From NCBI RefSeq assembly GCF_902826915.1, contig NZ_CADEGP010000006.1, positions 1-64,000 of the forward strand: a stretch of 64,000 nt of DNA, given 5' to 3'. Below the pieces are notes generated by a model, which saw nothing but the letters and a program-made list of their open reading frames with translations, was not told the DNA's origin and made no database searches. This stretch comes from an uncultured Nitrosomonas sp. (GTDB lineage Bacteria > Pseudomonadota > Gammaproteobacteria > Burkholderiales > Nitrosomonadaceae). Made by a program: the position numbers and the translations under genes. Below, one piece after another: positions 1 through 10,334 of the stretch. Numbering within the stretch: the first letter of the stretch is position 1; each line of letters begins with the position of its first letter.

Positions 1-54
1 TATCGTTCCAACATTTACATGTGGCTTCGACCGCTCAAATTTACTCTTTGCCAT
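1..54 (-). CDS. tuf: Elongation factor Tu, N-terminal fragment (cut by window edge)
   Basis: Only the first 18 codons lie in the window, running off its left edge on the minus strand. They read MAKSKFERSKPHVNVGTI, the standard N-terminus of bacterial EF-Tu just before the GTP-binding P-loop. EF-Tu brings aminoacyl-tRNA to the ribosome as a GTP complex in the cytoplasm. The gene follows fusA with a 30-base gap, the usual end of the str operon (rpsL-rpsG-fusA-tuf), so it is probably cotranscribed with it. The identity is clear despite the fragment's length. Confidence 0.93.
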   Translation of the reverse strand, partial: MAKSKFERSKPHVNVGTI

Positions 55-84
55 GTCTTATCCTTTTACACTCTATACAATTCA

Positions 85-2175
85 CTATTTCTTACTTATT
101 ATAGCTTCCGCTACATTCTTTGGTGCCTCGGAATAATGCTTAAATTCCATCGAATAAGTCGCCCTCCCCTGTGTTGCAGATCTCAATGCTGTTGAATAAC
201 CAAACATTTCTGCAAGTGGCACTTCTGCTCGAATGACTTTGAAGCCAGGAATATCATCCATTCCTTGTATCATGCCGCGCCTTGATGATAAATCACCCAC
301 AACATTTCCCATAAAATCTTCCGGCGATTCCACTTCAACAGCCATCATAGGCTCTAGCAACGCTGGATTGGCTTTACGCATACCATCCTTAAATGCTATT
401 GATGCAGCCATTTTAAAAGCGTTCTCATTCGAATCCACATCATGATACGAACCATCGAAGAGAGTAACCTTCACGTCCACTACAGGATACCCTGCTAACA
501 CACCGCTTGGAAGTGTCTCCAACAATCCTTTTTCAACTGCCGGTATATATTCTCGTGGCACCGCTCCACCTTTTATTTCATCCACAAACTCAAAACCCTT
601 ACCAGTTTCATTTGGCTCCATTCTCAGCCAGACATGACCATACTGCCCGCGCCCCCCGGATTGCTTTACAAATTTCCCTTCAATCTCGACTAATTTCCTT
701 ATTGCTTCACGATACGCCACTTGTGGAGCACCCACATTCGCTTCCACGCCAAATTCACGCCTCATGCGGTCAACAATAATCTCAAGATGTAGCTCACCCA
801 TACCAGAAATAATCGTTTGCCCAGACTCCTCATCTGTTCTAACTCTAAATGAAGGATCTTCTTGAGCCAATCTATTGAGCGCCATACCCATTTTCTCTTG
901 ATCTATTTTTGTTTTTGGCTCAACCGCAACATGAATTACAGGCTCTGGAAAATCCATTCTTTCTAGCGTGATTACATTTTGAGTATCACACAACGTATCC
1001 CCAGTAACCACATCTTTCAAACCTACCGCTGCAGCAATATCTCCCGCTCGCACCTCTTTGATTTCTTCGCGCTGATTTGCATGCATTTGCAATATTCTGC
1101 CAATTCTTTCTTTTCTTCCTTTAATCGGGTTATAAACCGTATCGCCTGACACCACAATACCTGAATACACCCTGAAGAAAATAAGTTGCCCCACGTATGG
1201 ATCTGTTGCAACCTTAAATGCCAGCGCTGAAAAAGGCTCGCCATCATCAGCTATTCTTTTGTCCGCCTCACCATTTTCCTTTTCACCCTGAACAGCCACG
1301 ATATCTGTCGGCGAAGGCATATAATCTATAACTGCATCCAACATTGCCTGAACTCCTTTGTTTTTAAAGGCAGTCCCGCACATCATTGGCACTATTTCAT
1401 TGTTAATTGTCCGCATCCGCAAACCAAACTTTATTTCGGAAATATCCAGATCTCCACTCTCTAGATATTTATTCATCAACTCTTCATTGGCTTCAGCTGC
1501 CGATTCCAGCATTTTCTCACGCCAGGCTTTCGCGTCTACCTGCAGCGCCTCAGGAATATCACGCTCTTCAAACTTCATCCCCCTGCTTTCTTCATCCCAA
1601 TAAATAGCCTTCATTTTGACCAAATCAACTATACCTTCGAATTTATCTTCGGCCCCTATCGGCAACTGTATCGGCACCGGCACTGCCTTAAGTCGCGCTT
1701 TAATCTGTTCATAAACACGCATAAAATTCGCGCCTGAGCGATCCATCTTATTCACAAAAGCAAGTCGCGGAACCTTATATTTATTTGCTTGCCTCCAAAC
1801 TGTTTCAGTCTGAGGCTGAACTCCACCAACCGCGCAAAAAACTGTACAAGCTCCATCCAATACCCGAAGCGAACGCTCCACTTCAATTGTAAAATCGACG
1901 TGCCCTGGAGTATCAATAATATTAATTCTATGCTCAGGATAATTACCACCCATCCCCCTCCAGAAGCAAGTTGTAGCAGCCGATGTTATCGTAATACCTC
2001 TTTCCTGCTCCTGCTCCATCCAGTCCATTGTAGCCGCACCATCATGAACCTCGCCTAATTTATGCGACACGCCGGTATAAAATAGCACACGCTCAGTAGT
2101 AGTTGTCTTACCCGCATCAATGTGTGCCATGATGCCGATATTTCTATAACGCTCTATAGGAGTTTTTCTTGCCAC
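85..2175 (-). CDS. fusA: Elongation factor G
   Basis: EF-G is the GTPase that drives translocation of tRNA and mRNA on the ribosome and, with ribosome recycling factor, helps split post-termination ribosomes. The 696 residues match the usual length. The G1 P-loop [10 protein letters not shown] is at about residues 17-26, the switch region with RGITITSAA at about 59-67, DTPGH at about 88-92 and NKMD at about 142-145. The remainder has the domain II to V layout, including the GRGQYGHV stretch of domain IV. It lies 58 bases downstream of rpsG and 30 bases upstream of tuf on the same strand, so it is part of the str operon. I see no defect in the sequence. Confidence 0.98.
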   Translation of the reverse strand: MARKTPIERYRNIGIMAHIDAGKTTTTERVLFYTGVSHKLGEVHDGAATMDWMEQEQERGITITSAATTCFWRGMGGNYPEHRINIIDTPGHVDFTIEVERSLRVLDGACTVFCAVGGVQPQTETVWRQANKYKVPRLAFVNKMDRSGANFMRVYEQIKARLKAVPVPIQLPIGAEDKFEGIVDLVKMKAIYWDEESRGMKFEERDIPEALQVDAKAWREKMLESAAEANEELMNKYLESGDLDISEIKFGLRMRTINNEIVPMMCGTAFKNKGVQAMLDAVIDYMPSPTDIVAVQGEKENGEADKRIADDGEPFSALAFKVATDPYVGQLIFFRVYSGIVVSGDTVYNPIKGRKERIGRILQMHANQREEIKEVRAGDIAAAVGLKDVVTGDTLCDTQNVITLERMDFPEPVIHVAVEPKTKIDQEKMGMALNRLAQEDPSFRVRTDEESGQTIISGMGELHLEIIVDRMRREFGVEANVGAPQVAYREAIRKLVEIEGKFVKQSGGRGQYGHVWLRMEPNETGKGFEFVDEIKGGAVPREYIPAVEKGLLETLPSGVLAGYPVVDVKVTLFDGSYHDVDSNENAFKMAASIAFKDGMRKANPALLEPMMAVEVESPEDFMGNVVGDLSSRRGMIQGMDDIPGFKVIRAEVPLAEMFGYSTALRSATQGRATYSMEFKHYSEAPKNVAEAIISKK

Positions 2176-2233
2176 AGTTTGAATGCCTTACGAATATCCA
2201 ATTAATGAATGTTACTCTTTCAGTTTTCCTCAA

Positions 2234-2704
2234 CTAGAATCTAAAATGCGAGAATGCCTTATTAGATTCAGCCATCCTATGAACCTCTTCACGCTTCTTA
2301 ACTGCACCTCCACGCCCCTCAGCCGCTTCAGTCAATTCATTCGCCAACCTTGCATCCATTGACTTTTCGCTTCTTTTTCTTGCAGCATCTCTAAGCCACC
2401 TCATGGCTAGCGCATTACGCCGCACAGAACGCACCTCTACCGGAACCTGATAATTAGCACCGCCCACTCGACGACTCTTTACCTCCACAATTGGACGCAC
2501 ATTGGTTAATGCTTGCGTGAAGATTTCCAACGGATCATTTCCGGTTTTCTTCCCGATGTGCTCTAGTGCGCCATAGATAATTCTTTCAGCCACCGACTTT
2601 TTACCTCTCGTCATGAGAACATTAACAAATTTTGCTAACTCTACATTGTGATATTTTGGATCCGGTAAAATTTCCCGCTTTGGAACCTCTCTACGTCTTG
2701 GCAT
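2234..2704 (-). CDS. rpsG: 30S ribosomal protein S7
   Basis: S7 is a primary binder of the 3' major domain of 16S rRNA; it nucleates assembly of the 30S head and lines the exit site. The 156 residues are the normal length. The protein opens [18 protein letters not shown], and the family stretches [22 protein letters not shown] and [15 protein letters not shown] are both present, the latter in the RNA-binding helices. It sits between rpsL (78 bases upstream) and fusA (58 bases downstream) on the minus strand. In Escherichia coli S7 is the translational repressor of the str operon; whether this applies here cannot be read from the sequence. Confidence 0.98.
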   Translation of the reverse strand: MPRRREVPKREILPDPKYHNVELAKFVNVLMTRGKKSVAERIIYGALEHIGKKTGNDPLEIFTQALTNVRPIVEVKSRRVGGANYQVPVEVRSVRRNALAMRWLRDAARKRSEKSMDARLANELTEAAEGRGGAVKKREEVHRMAESNKAFSHFRF

Positions 2705-2782
2705 TATGCAACCTCTTCAGATTTATTACTTTTCTGCTCGTTTCTTACTATATAAATACTTGCGTTATATTCAGATAAGACT

Positions 2783-3160
2783 CTATGCAGTTTTTGGTTT
2801 TTTGGAACCATACTTTGATCTTCCCTGCTTACGATCTTTAACACCCGCCGTATCCAGACTTCCCCTCACTGTGTGATAGCGCACACCCGGCAAGTCTTTG
2901 ACACGCCCCCCACGAATCAGCACAACCGAATGCTCCTGAAGATTATGTCCTTCGCCACCAATATAACTCGAGACCTCAAATCCATTAGTCAATCTCACTC
3001 TGGCTACTTTGCGCAATGCAGAATTTGGCTTCTTTGGCGTAGTCGTATATACCCTTGTACAAACACCCCGCTTTTGCGGACTATTTTCCAATGCAGGAAC
3101 GCTACTTTTAACCCGCTTAGCTATACGCGGCTTTCGAACTAACTGACTGATTGTCGGCAT
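2783..3160 (-). CDS. rpsL: 30S ribosomal protein S12
   Basis: S12 lies at the decoding centre of the small subunit and affects accuracy; it is the classical site of streptomycin-resistance mutations. The 125-residue product starts [12 protein letters not shown] and carries the conserved loop [12 protein letters not shown], whose lysine corresponds to the streptomycin-relevant Lys43 of E. coli, plus [14 protein letters not shown]. All residues look wild type. It is the first gene of the str operon here: the upstream neighbour on the same strand is yajQ, 275 bases away, rather than rpoC. The ATG is preceded by AGGATATAGAA, a usable ribosome-binding site, and immediately before that lies a terminator-shaped hairpin (3172-3203). 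Confidence 0.98.
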   Translation of the reverse strand: MPTISQLVRKPRIAKRVKSSVPALENSPQKRGVCTRVYTTTPKKPNSALRKVARVRLTNGFEVSSYIGGEGHNLQEHSVVLIRGGRVKDLPGVRYHTVRGSLDTAGVKDRKQGRSKYGSKKPKTA

Positions 3161-3171
3161 TTCTATATCCT

Positions 3172-3203
3172 AAAAAACTGCGACGGCTTCTAAGCCGTCT
3201 GCA
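3172..3203 (-). promoter_or_regulatory. Terminator-shaped hairpin in the rpsL leader (possible attenuator)
   Basis: Read on the minus strand, an 8-bp perfect stem (GACGGCTT with AAGCCGTC, at 3182-3199) is extended by three more pairs across one bulged base and is followed after GCAG by six T residues. That is the form of an intrinsic terminator. Its T-run ends only 11 bases before the rpsL start codon, overlapping the approach to the ribosome-binding site. No promoter fits between the hairpin and the gene, so the str promoter must lie upstream and the hairpin must be inside the transcribed leader. Control of read-through or of translation is an inference. Confidence 0.55.
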
Positions 3204-3435
3204 ACTAACCTATTGCTAAACCCTATTTCTATTTTACCAATGGCGTAAAATTAATTATTCGTCATCTTTATTTTCACGAAAGGAAAGATGCATCAAAAAA
3301 GAGAGCGGATTCTATTGGGTTTATATTTTTGTGTCAAGACAAACATCGTTAACACAAGCATCATTTTACCAGTATCTTGCTATGTTTTACCATTCATTTC
3401 TTGCGTTATACGAAGAATATAATCAACGAACTCCA

Positions 3436-3921
3436 TCAATCTCTAAAGTTATGGAATTGTAATGGAAAACTATCAATTGATTTTTTTACTAATTGTATTA
3501 CATCCTGCAACACATCTTTCTTTGCACCGACTACACGCACGACTTCTCCCTGGATACTGGCTTGCACCTTAAGCTTACTATCTTTAATATTTTTTATAAT
3601 TCTTTTAGCTAGCCCTACTTCAATCCCCGTCTTAATTATCACTAACTGCTTTACTTTATTCCCACTAATTTTATCAATCGGATTCTTGTCCAAACATCGC
3701 ACATCCACATTCCGTTTTGTCAATTTAATTCTGAGAATATCTAAAACCTGCTCCAATTTGAATTCATCATCTGCAAATATCGTTAATTGATAATCAGCCT
3801 GCTCCACCCGTGCATCCGAACCCTTAAAGTCAAAACGCGCACTTACTTCTTTATTAACTTGCTCAACCGCATTCCTGACTTCCTGCTTATCAACTTCCGA
3901 AACTATGTCAAATGTTGGCAT
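3436..3921 (-). CDS. yajQ: YajQ family cyclic-di-GMP-binding / nucleotide-binding protein
   Basis: YajQ proteins are small cytoplasmic proteins with two RNA-recognition-like domains; some members bind cyclic di-GMP and act as transcriptional co-regulators. The chosen start gives [15 protein letters not shown], the typical family N-terminus, and 161 residues, the usual family length. A longer frame from a TTG at 4005 would add 28 residues with no family resemblance. [13 protein letters not shown] (near residue 35) and the C-terminal [27 protein letters not shown] region are characteristic (here ending [10 protein letters not shown]). The gene follows argG by 80 bases on the same strand. No clear terminator is seen between it and the str leader. 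Confidence 0.93.
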   Translation of the reverse strand: MPTFDIVSEVDKQEVRNAVEQVNKEVSARFDFKGSDARVEQADYQLTIFADDEFKLEQVLDILRIKLTKRNVDVRCLDKNPIDKISGNKVKQLVIIKTGIEVGLAKRIIKNIKDSKLKVQASIQGEVVRVVGAKKDVLQDVIQLVKKSIDSFPLQFHNFRD

Positions 3922-4001
3922 TTTATTTCTATATAAACTAAGCAAATGATCCAGATTTCTTACACATACTAGTGTGCATTTTATCGAGTATTCCTGGCTA
4001 T

Positions 4002-5225
4002 TCAATTAAGCTGACCAAGTTTGCGCTTAGCTGCAATGCGCAACCTTAATGCGTTCAATTTGATGAATCCTGCCGCATCCCCTTGATTATAAGTTCCGGC
4101 ATCGTCTTCAAATGTCGCAATATTTGGATCGAATAATGAATCAGCATGAGAGTCTCTACCGACCACAATAATATTCCCTTTGTACAGTTTCAGTCTCACC
4201 CATCCATTGACATTTTGCTGGCTCGCATCAATCATCGCTTGCAGCATCTTCCGCTCTGGACTCCACCAATAACCGTTGTAAATCAGCTCAGCGTAACGCG
4301 GCATTAGATCATCTTTTAAGTGTGCAACCTCTCGATCCAAAGTAATTGATTCAATTGCGCGATGCGCACGCAGCAGAATTGATCCACCAGGAGTCTCATA
4401 GCATCCTCGGGATTTCATACCAACATATCGATTTTCTACTAAGTCTAGCCTGCCAATTCCGTGCTTACCGCCCAACATATTAAGTTTTTCTAATACATCA
4501 ACCGGTGACAATTTAACGCCATTTAGGGCCACGACATCTCCGCATTTAAACTCTACATCTAAATATTCAGGCACATCGGGTGCGTTTTCAGGTGAAACGC
4601 TCCAACGCCACATTGATTCTTCTGGCTCAGCCGCTGGATCTTCAAGAACCCTTCCTTCATATGAAATATGCAGTAAATTTGCATCCATGCTATAAGGTGA
4701 GCCAGTCTTTTTTTTCATTTCAACCGGAATACCATGTTGCTCAGCATATTGCAGTAACTTTTCTCGCGAAGTTAAATTCCATTCGCGCCAAGGTGCGATT
4801 ACTTGGATATCTGGCTGCAATGCGTAGTATCCCAGCTCAAAACGCACCTGATCGTTACCTTTCCCTGTAGCACCATGCGAAACCGCATCGGCACCCGTCT
4901 CCTCGGCGATTTCAATCTGCCGCTTTGCAATTAATGGACGCGCAATGCTCGTACCCAGCAAATATTCTCCTTCATAAATCGTATTCGCCCGAAACATTGG
5001 AAATACAAAATCTCGCACAAATTCTTCCCGCAAATCATCAATATAAATCTCTTTGACACCAAGCTGCTTTGCTTTTGCGCGCGCTGGCTCAACTTCCTCT
5101 CCCTGCCCAATATCAGCAGTAAATGTCACTACTTCACACTGATACGTATCTTGCAACCACTTCAAGATAACTGATGTGTCCAGCCCTCCAGAAAATGCCA
5201 AAACCACTTTATTTATTTTTTTCAT
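4002..5225 (-). CDS. argG: Argininosuccinate synthase
   Basis: ArgG joins citrulline and aspartate using ATP to give argininosuccinate, the penultimate step of arginine synthesis, in the cytoplasm. The protein is 407 residues, normal for the short bacterial form. The PP-loop [10 protein letters not shown] is at about residues 10-19; [11 protein letters not shown] and [21 protein letters not shown] follow in the expected order. It is downstream of argF on the minus strand, with a 74-base gap, and the three arg genes argD, argF and argG run in the same direction in pathway-related order. The ATG start is preceded by AAGAAAGAA, a weak purine-rich ribosome-binding site. No frameshift or unusual residue is seen. 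Confidence 0.97.
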   Translation of the reverse strand: MKKINKVVLAFSGGLDTSVILKWLQDTYQCEVVTFTADIGQGEEVEPARAKAKQLGVKEIYIDDLREEFVRDFVFPMFRANTIYEGEYLLGTSIARPLIAKRQIEIAEETGADAVSHGATGKGNDQVRFELGYYALQPDIQVIAPWREWNLTSREKLLQYAEQHGIPVEMKKKTGSPYSMDANLLHISYEGRVLEDPAAEPEESMWRWSVSPENAPDVPEYLDVEFKCGDVVALNGVKLSPVDVLEKLNMLGGKHGIGRLDLVENRYVGMKSRGCYETPGGSILLRAHRAIESITLDREVAHLKDDLMPRYAELIYNGYWWSPERKMLQAMIDASQQNVNGWVRLKLYKGNIIVVGRDSHADSLFDPNIATFEDDAGTYNQGDAAGFIKLNALRLRIAAKRKLGQLN

Positions 5226-5299
5226 TCTTCTTTCTTATCACATTTTTGTTTAGCGAATTAAACGAATAAATAGGTCAACTAAAAATTCTAAACTCCAAG

Positions 5300-6226
5300 C
5301 TATATTCCAGTATCTATTTTACCCAGAAGCAAATACTCCATAAGTGCTTTTTGCGTATGCAGCCGGTTTTCCGCCTCATCCCATACTACCGATTGCGGCC
5401 CATCCAAAACTTCGGCACTTACTTCTTCATCACGGTGTGCTGGCAAACAATGCATAAATAACGCATCCGATTTAGCCAATGACATCATTTCTGTATTAAC
5501 ACAAAATGCAGCAAAATCATTTTTCCTTTGCTCTATTTCCTCCTCGAATCCCATACTCGTCCACACATCTGTTGTAACAAGGTCCGCATCCCTTACAGCT
5601 TCGCGTGGATTCGCATAGACTTCGTAATGTTTAGCACCGCTTAATCCTATCCGTTTAGGATCAATATCGTAACCAGGCGGTGTTGATACATGCACTTGAA
5701 AATTAAAAATTTCGGCCGCTTGCAACCAAGTATTGCACATATTGTTGGAATCACCGATCCACGCTACAATTTTGCCTTCTATGCTGCCTCTATATTCGAT
5801 ATAAGTAAAAATATCACTCATAATTTGACACGGATGATATTCATCAGTTAAACCATTGATTACCGGCACTCTCGAATTCTCAGCAAAGCGTTTGATAGTA
5901 TCATGTTGATAAGTTCGGACCATGACCAGATCTACCATACGAGAAATCACGCGCGCAGCATCTTCTACAGGCTCCCCCCGCCCCAATTGCGTGTCTCGCG
6001 TTGACAAATAAATTGCCGCACCACCCAACTGATGCATACCTGCCTCAAATGATAATCGTGTGCGCGTCGAATTTTTGTCAAAAATCATCGCCAATGTTCG
6101 ATCATTCAATGGCCAGTATTGCCGGTATTGTTTGAACTCCTGTTTTATCCAGCGCGCACGTTCAAATAGATACTCGTATTCATCGCGGCAAAAATCATTA
6201 AATTGCAAAAAATGCTTAAATTGCAT
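5300..6226 (-). CDS. argF: Ornithine carbamoyltransferase
   Basis: This enzyme transfers the carbamoyl group from carbamoyl phosphate to ornithine, making citrulline for ArgG. The carbamoyl-phosphate site STRTRLSFEAGMHQLGG is at about residues 53-69, HPCQIMSDIFTY at about 131-142 and the ornithine-loop HCLPAH near 263-268, so both substrate sites look intact. I start at the ATG giving MQFKHFLQFNDF (308 residues); a TTG six codons upstream is in frame but less likely. The gene is 46 bases downstream of argD and 74 bases upstream of argG, suggesting an argDFG transcription unit. The length is normal for the anabolic enzyme. Confidence 0.96.
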   Translation of the reverse strand: MQFKHFLQFNDFCRDEYEYLFERARWIKQEFKQYRQYWPLNDRTLAMIFDKNSTRTRLSFEAGMHQLGGAAIYLSTRDTQLGRGEPVEDAARVISRMVDLVMVRTYQHDTIKRFAENSRVPVINGLTDEYHPCQIMSDIFTYIEYRGSIEGKIVAWIGDSNNMCNTWLQAAEIFNFQVHVSTPPGYDIDPKRIGLSGAKHYEVYANPREAVRDADLVTTDVWTSMGFEEEIEQRKNDFAAFCVNTEMMSLAKSDALFMHCLPAHRDEEVSAEVLDGPQSVVWDEAENRLHTQKALMEYLLLGKIDTGI

Positions 6227-6272
6227 AACAAAATAAACAACCAATCAGTCGCCAAAACTTGATGCACACTGA

Positions 6273-7445
6273 TTAGTTATTCAAAAACTCCTTTATTAAT
6301 GAGCAAGTGATGTCAACCACCTGCCCAGCTTCGTTTTGCTGCATCACAAATGCAGGCAGCAAGCGCACCACTTTATCGGATGTTACATTAATTAGTAATT
6401 TCCTCTCCAAGGCTTCTTGGACCAGCTCACCACAAGGCACTGAAAGCTCGATACCTACAATCAAACCCTGACCTCTGATCTGCACGACTCCTACCACACC
6501 GGCCAGCTGTTTCTTCAGCCTATCACGTATAAAGTCACCCAGTCTCGTTATATGATCAAGAAGATTTGTATCGGCAATTACGTTCAGGGTTTCAATCGCA
6601 GCAGCGCAAGCCAACGGATTACCCCCGAAGGTGGAAGCATGATTGCCCGGTTTGAAAACTTCTGCAGCTGCACCTCTAGCCAAGCAAGCGCCAATCGGAA
6701 CTCCTCCCGCCAAACCCTTAGCCAATGTTATTACATCCGGCATAATATCGCTATGCTGAAACGCAAACCATTTACCACTGCGTCCGATTCCAGACTGTAT
6801 CTCATCCAACATCAAAAACCATCCGTTTTGATCGCAGAGATTACGTAACTTTTGCAGATAATGCGCCTCAGGAATATTAACCCCACCTTCACCCTGAAAA
6901 GGCTCCACCAATACCGCCACAACATCCTTATTGTTAGTAGCGACTTGCGTGATCGCCTCCATACTGTTATAGGGAACACGTACAAATCCCGATAGCAGGG
7001 GTTCAAATCCCGCCTGCACCTTGCGATTTCCACTAGCCGTCAGGGTTGCCATGGTGCGGCCATGAAATGAGCGCTCCATGACTACAATTGTAGGCAACGA
7101 AATTCCTTTATTATGCCCATGCAAACGAGCTAGTTTAATCGCTGCTTCGTTGGCCTCAGCTCCGGAATTACAGAAGAAAGCATTATCCATCCCTGATAAT
7201 TCAATCAGACGATTAGCCAATTGCTCCTGCTTCTCAATGTTATAAAGATTAGATGTATGGATTAACGCGCCAGCTTGCTCACAAATAGCTTTAGTCAATT
7301 TTGGATGACAATGCCCCAACCCGCACACAGCAACACCTGCCAACGCATCCAGATACCGCTCACCGCGATTATCCCACAACCACACTCCCTCCCCTTTCAC
7401 AAAGGTAACGGGTAACCGCGAATAAGTATTCATCAAATTAGACAC
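6273..7445 (-). CDS. argD: Acetylornithine aminotransferase
   Basis: ArgD is a PLP-dependent class III aminotransferase converting N-acetylglutamate semialdehyde to N-acetylornithine; many members also serve succinyldiaminopimelate transamination in lysine synthesis. The 390 residues contain the glycine-rich FCNSGAEANEAAIKLAR at about 92-108, SFHGRTMATL, the PLP-ring aspartate in LMLDEIQSGIGRSG near 211-224, and the Schiff-base lysine in ITLAKGLAGGVPIGA near 240-254. It is the first gene of the argD-argF-argG run and diverges from gyrA across 298 bases. Distinction from other class III ornithine transaminases rests on this neighbourhood. Confidence 0.95.
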   Translation of the reverse strand: MSNLMNTYSRLPVTFVKGEGVWLWDNRGERYLDALAGVAVCGLGHCHPKLTKAICEQAGALIHTSNLYNIEKQEQLANRLIELSGMDNAFFCNSGAEANEAAIKLARLHGHNKGISLPTIVVMERSFHGRTMATLTASGNRKVQAGFEPLLSGFVRVPYNSMEAITQVATNNKDVVAVLVEPFQGEGGVNIPEAHYLQKLRNLCDQNGWFLMLDEIQSGIGRSGKWFAFQHSDIMPDVITLAKGLAGGVPIGACLARGAAAEVFKPGNHASTFGGNPLACAAAIETLNVIADTNLLDHITRLGDFIRDRLKKQLAGVVGVVQIRGQGLIVGIELSVPCGELVQEALERKLLINVTSDKVVRLLPAFVMQQNEAGQVVDITCSLIKEFLNN

Positions 7446-7743
7446 AGCACTAGACTCACATTTATTTTAATTTTAGATGGAAAATTCAATTACGCGCCCT
7501 AACTCAGCTCAATGTTCAAAGTAAGAAAAATTTGGAAAAACTATTATAGTTACTTATTTAATCTGCTTTTTCAAGCTTTATTCTCCAGTGTTCAGCTTAT
7601 TTTTACAATTTTACACCGCAAAGAACTAAGAAATTATGACAGCATGTTAGAATGCTGCGGTTTATAAATTTTCTTATATTAAACTTTAATAAGAAGATAC
7701 ACCTCTGCATCATAACCCGCTGTTCTCACAAAAATCATAAGAT
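7446..7743. promoter_or_regulatory. Divergent promoter region between argD and gyrA
   Basis: This AT-rich spacer must carry the promoters for argD (leftward) and gyrA (rightward). I see no gene in it. A short inverted repeat (CAGCAT, six-base loop, ATGCTG) lies at 7640-7657 about 90 bases before gyrA; it has no T-run and could be an operator or part of the leader. I cannot place -35/-10 boxes confidently, and no obvious arginine-repressor box was recognised. Confidence 0.5.
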
Positions 7744-10302
7744 ATGAATCAATTTGCCAAGGAAACCCTGCCCATCAGTCTTGAAGAAGAAATGCGGCGT
7801 TCCTATCTTGATTACGCGATGAGTGTGATTGTAGGTCGCGCCTTACCTGATGTTCGTGATGGTTTAAAACCGGTTCATCGGCGCGTGTTATTTGCCATGC
7901 ATGAACTCTCTAATGACTGGAACAGACCGTACAAAAAATCTGCGCGTATCGTCGGCGATGTCATTGGTAAATACCACCCGCACGGCGATACTGCCGTCTA
8001 TGACACGATTGTACGCATGGCGCAGCACTTTTCGCTGCGCTATATGCTCATTGATGGACAAGGCAACTTCGGTTCAGTAGATGGTGATAACGCTGCTGCA
8101 ATGCGCTATACCGAAATCCGTATGTCACGTATTGCACATGAACTGTTGGTTGATCTTGACAAGGAAACAGTGGATTTCGGCCCCAATTATGATGACTCCG
8201 AAAAGGAGCCACTCATACTGCCGGCGAAAATCCCCAATCTGCTGATCAACGGTTCATCTGGCATCGCCGTTGGTATGGCAACCAACATTCCGCCGCATAA
8301 CCTCAACGAAGTGATAGAAGCCTGTCTCGCCTTACTCAAAAGCCCCGATATCAGTATTGATGAGCTCATTGACTTAATTCCAGCACCAGATTTTCCCACT
8401 GCTGGCATTATTTATGGTGTAAATGGTGTGCGAGACGGCTACCGTACGGGCCGTGGTCGTGTTGTTATGCGTGCACGCACTCACTTCGAAGATCTGGAGA
8501 AAGGCAGTCGTCAATCTATCATCATTGACGAATTACCCTACCAAGTTAACAAAGCGAACTTACTAATTCGCATTGGAGAACTGGTCCGCGATAAAAAAAT
8601 TGAAGGCATCTCTGATTTACGTGACGAGTCCGACAAATCCGGCATGCGTGTTGTCATTGAGCTAAAACGCGGAGAAATGCCCGAGGTCATTCTGAACAAC
8701 TTGTATAAAGAAACACAAATGCAAGACACGTTTGGCATGAACATGGTAGCTTTGCTCGATGGCCAGCCACGACTGTTAAATTTAAAGCAGATTCTGGATG
8801 CTTTCCTGCGTCATCGCCGCGAAGTTGTCACGCGCCGCACCGTGTTCGAACTAAAGAAAGCCCGGGAACGCGGCCATTTACTCGAAGGCTTGGCAGTCGC
8901 ATTATCCAATGTTGATGAAATTATCGCCTTAATCAAAGCGGCCCCGACACCGGCTGATGCCAAGGAAGCGCTGATGGCAAGACTCTGGCATTCTCAATTG
9001 GTTTCAGAAATGCTGACGCGAGCAATGGCGGACGCTGGCGCACTGCGCCCTGAGGGTTTGGATAACATGTTCGGATTGCAAGCACAGGGTTACCGTTTAT
9101 CTGATGCCCAAGCACAAGCCATTCTGGAATTACGTTTGCAACGCCTCACCGGTCTCGAACAAGAAAAGATTGTCGATGAATATAAGGATGTAATTGAAAA
9201 GATTATTGACTATCTCGACATTCTGGCGAATCCAGGACGCATCACCCAGATCATTACCGAAGAGCTGGATGCAATCAAACAACAATTCGGCGACAAACGC
9301 CGTAGTGAAATCATTGTCGATACACAAGATTTAAGCATGGAAGACCTGATCACACCAGCAGATGTCGTTGTTACACTGTCACATACTGGTTATATCAAGT
9401 CCCAGCTGCTGGACGATTACCGCGCACAAAAGCGTGGCGGGCGCGGCAAGCTGGCAACCAGCACCAAGGAAGATGACTTCATTGACAAATTATTCATCGC
9501 CAACACGCACGACTATATTCTGTGTTTCTCAAGCTTGGGACGTGTGTATTGGATCAAGGTGTATGAAGTGCCGCAAGGCGGCCGACAATCCCGTGGCAAA
9601 CCCATCATCAACTGGGTACAACTAGAGGAAGGCGAAAAAATCAACGCAATTCTACCGGTCAAAACCTTTGATGAAAATCGCTTTGTCTTTATGGCGACCT
9701 CTTTTGGTACGGTCAAGAAAACACCGTTATCAGACTTTTCCCGTCCGCGCAACAATGGCATTATTGCGATTGGATTGAATGTAGGGGACTTCCTCATTGG
9801 CGTTGAATTAACCGAAGGCAAACATGATGTGATGCTGTTCTCAGACAATGGTAAAGCCATGCGCTTCAGCGAAAATGACGTACGTCCGATGGGACGTACC
9901 GCCCGTGGCGTGCGCGGCATGAAGTTAGGTTCAGGACATAAAGTCATATCTATGCTGGTCGCTGAGAATGAAGATCTCGCAGTATTAACAGCCACTGAGA
10001 ACGGTTACGGCAAGCGCACTCCGATTGGCGAATACACACGCCATAACCGCGGCACGCAAGGCATGATCGCAATCATTACCAGCGCGCGTAACGGCAAGGT
10101 CGTTACGGCAAAACTGGTAAAACCCGACGACGAAATCATGCTGATCACTTCCGGCGGCGTATTGATTCGCACCCGTGTTAATGAAGTGCGGGAAATGAGT
10201 CGTGCCACGCAAGGCGTTACTCTCATCAACTTGGACCCCGGCGAGAAACTTGCCGGCCTAGAGCGAGTGGTGGAAAGCGACGACGACGATGATGAAAGTT
10301 AA
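7744..10302 (+). CDS. gyrA: DNA gyrase subunit A
   Basis: GyrA is the breakage-reunion subunit that, with GyrB, introduces negative supercoils. The 852 residues are typical. The catalytic tyrosine is Tyr122 in AAAMRYTE, with the same numbering as E. coli. In the quinolone-resistance region the sequence reads [11 protein letters not shown]: Thr at position 83 (Ser in E. coli, Thr also in some other bacteria) and Asp87, so no obvious resistance change. The C-terminal beta-pinwheel domain carries a GyrA-box-like QKRGGRGK at about residue 561, and the protein ends in an acidic tail of aspartates. It is followed by serC after 32 bases, so the cluster down to tyrA may be partly cotranscribed. Confidence 0.98.
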   Translation: MNQFAKETLPISLEEEMRRSYLDYAMSVIVGRALPDVRDGLKPVHRRVLFAMHELSNDWNRPYKKSARIVGDVIGKYHPHGDTAVYDTIVRMAQHFSLRYMLIDGQGNFGSVDGDNAAAMRYTEIRMSRIAHELLVDLDKETVDFGPNYDDSEKEPLILPAKIPNLLINGSSGIAVGMATNIPPHNLNEVIEACLALLKSPDISIDELIDLIPAPDFPTAGIIYGVNGVRDGYRTGRGRVVMRARTHFEDLEKGSRQSIIIDELPYQVNKANLLIRIGELVRDKKIEGISDLRDESDKSGMRVVIELKRGEMPEVILNNLYKETQMQDTFGMNMVALLDGQPRLLNLKQILDAFLRHRREVVTRRTVFELKKARERGHLLEGLAVALSNVDEIIALIKAAPTPADAKEALMARLWHSQLVSEMLTRAMADAGALRPEGLDNMFGLQAQGYRLSDAQAQAILELRLQRLTGLEQEKIVDEYKDVIEKIIDYLDILANPGRITQIITEELDAIKQQFGDKRRSEIIVDTQDLSMEDLITPADVVVTLSHTGYIKSQLLDDYRAQKRGGRGKLATSTKEDDFIDKLFIANTHDYILCFSSLGRVYWIKVYEVPQGGRQSRGKPIINWVQLEEGEKINAILPVKTFDENRFVFMATSFGTVKKTPLSDFSRPRNNGIIAIGLNVGDFLIGVELTEGKHDVMLFSDNGKAMRFSENDVRPMGRTARGVRGMKLGSGHKVISMLVAENEDLAVLTATENGYGKRTPIGEYTRHNRGTQGMIAIITSARNGKVVTAKLVKPDDEIMLITSGGVLIRTRVNEVREMSRATQGVTLINLDPGEKLAGLERVVESDDDDDES

Positions 10303-10334
10303 TAACTCACCGAAACTTAACCGCAAATAACGCG

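Noticed and set aside
7446..7743. Search for an ArgR-type operator before argD
   Set aside because: No convincing pair of 18-base ARG boxes was seen.
9513..9995. 160-codon antisense frame within gyrA
   Set aside because: It is a shadow of the conserved gyrA frame, with codon use dictated by the opposite strand.
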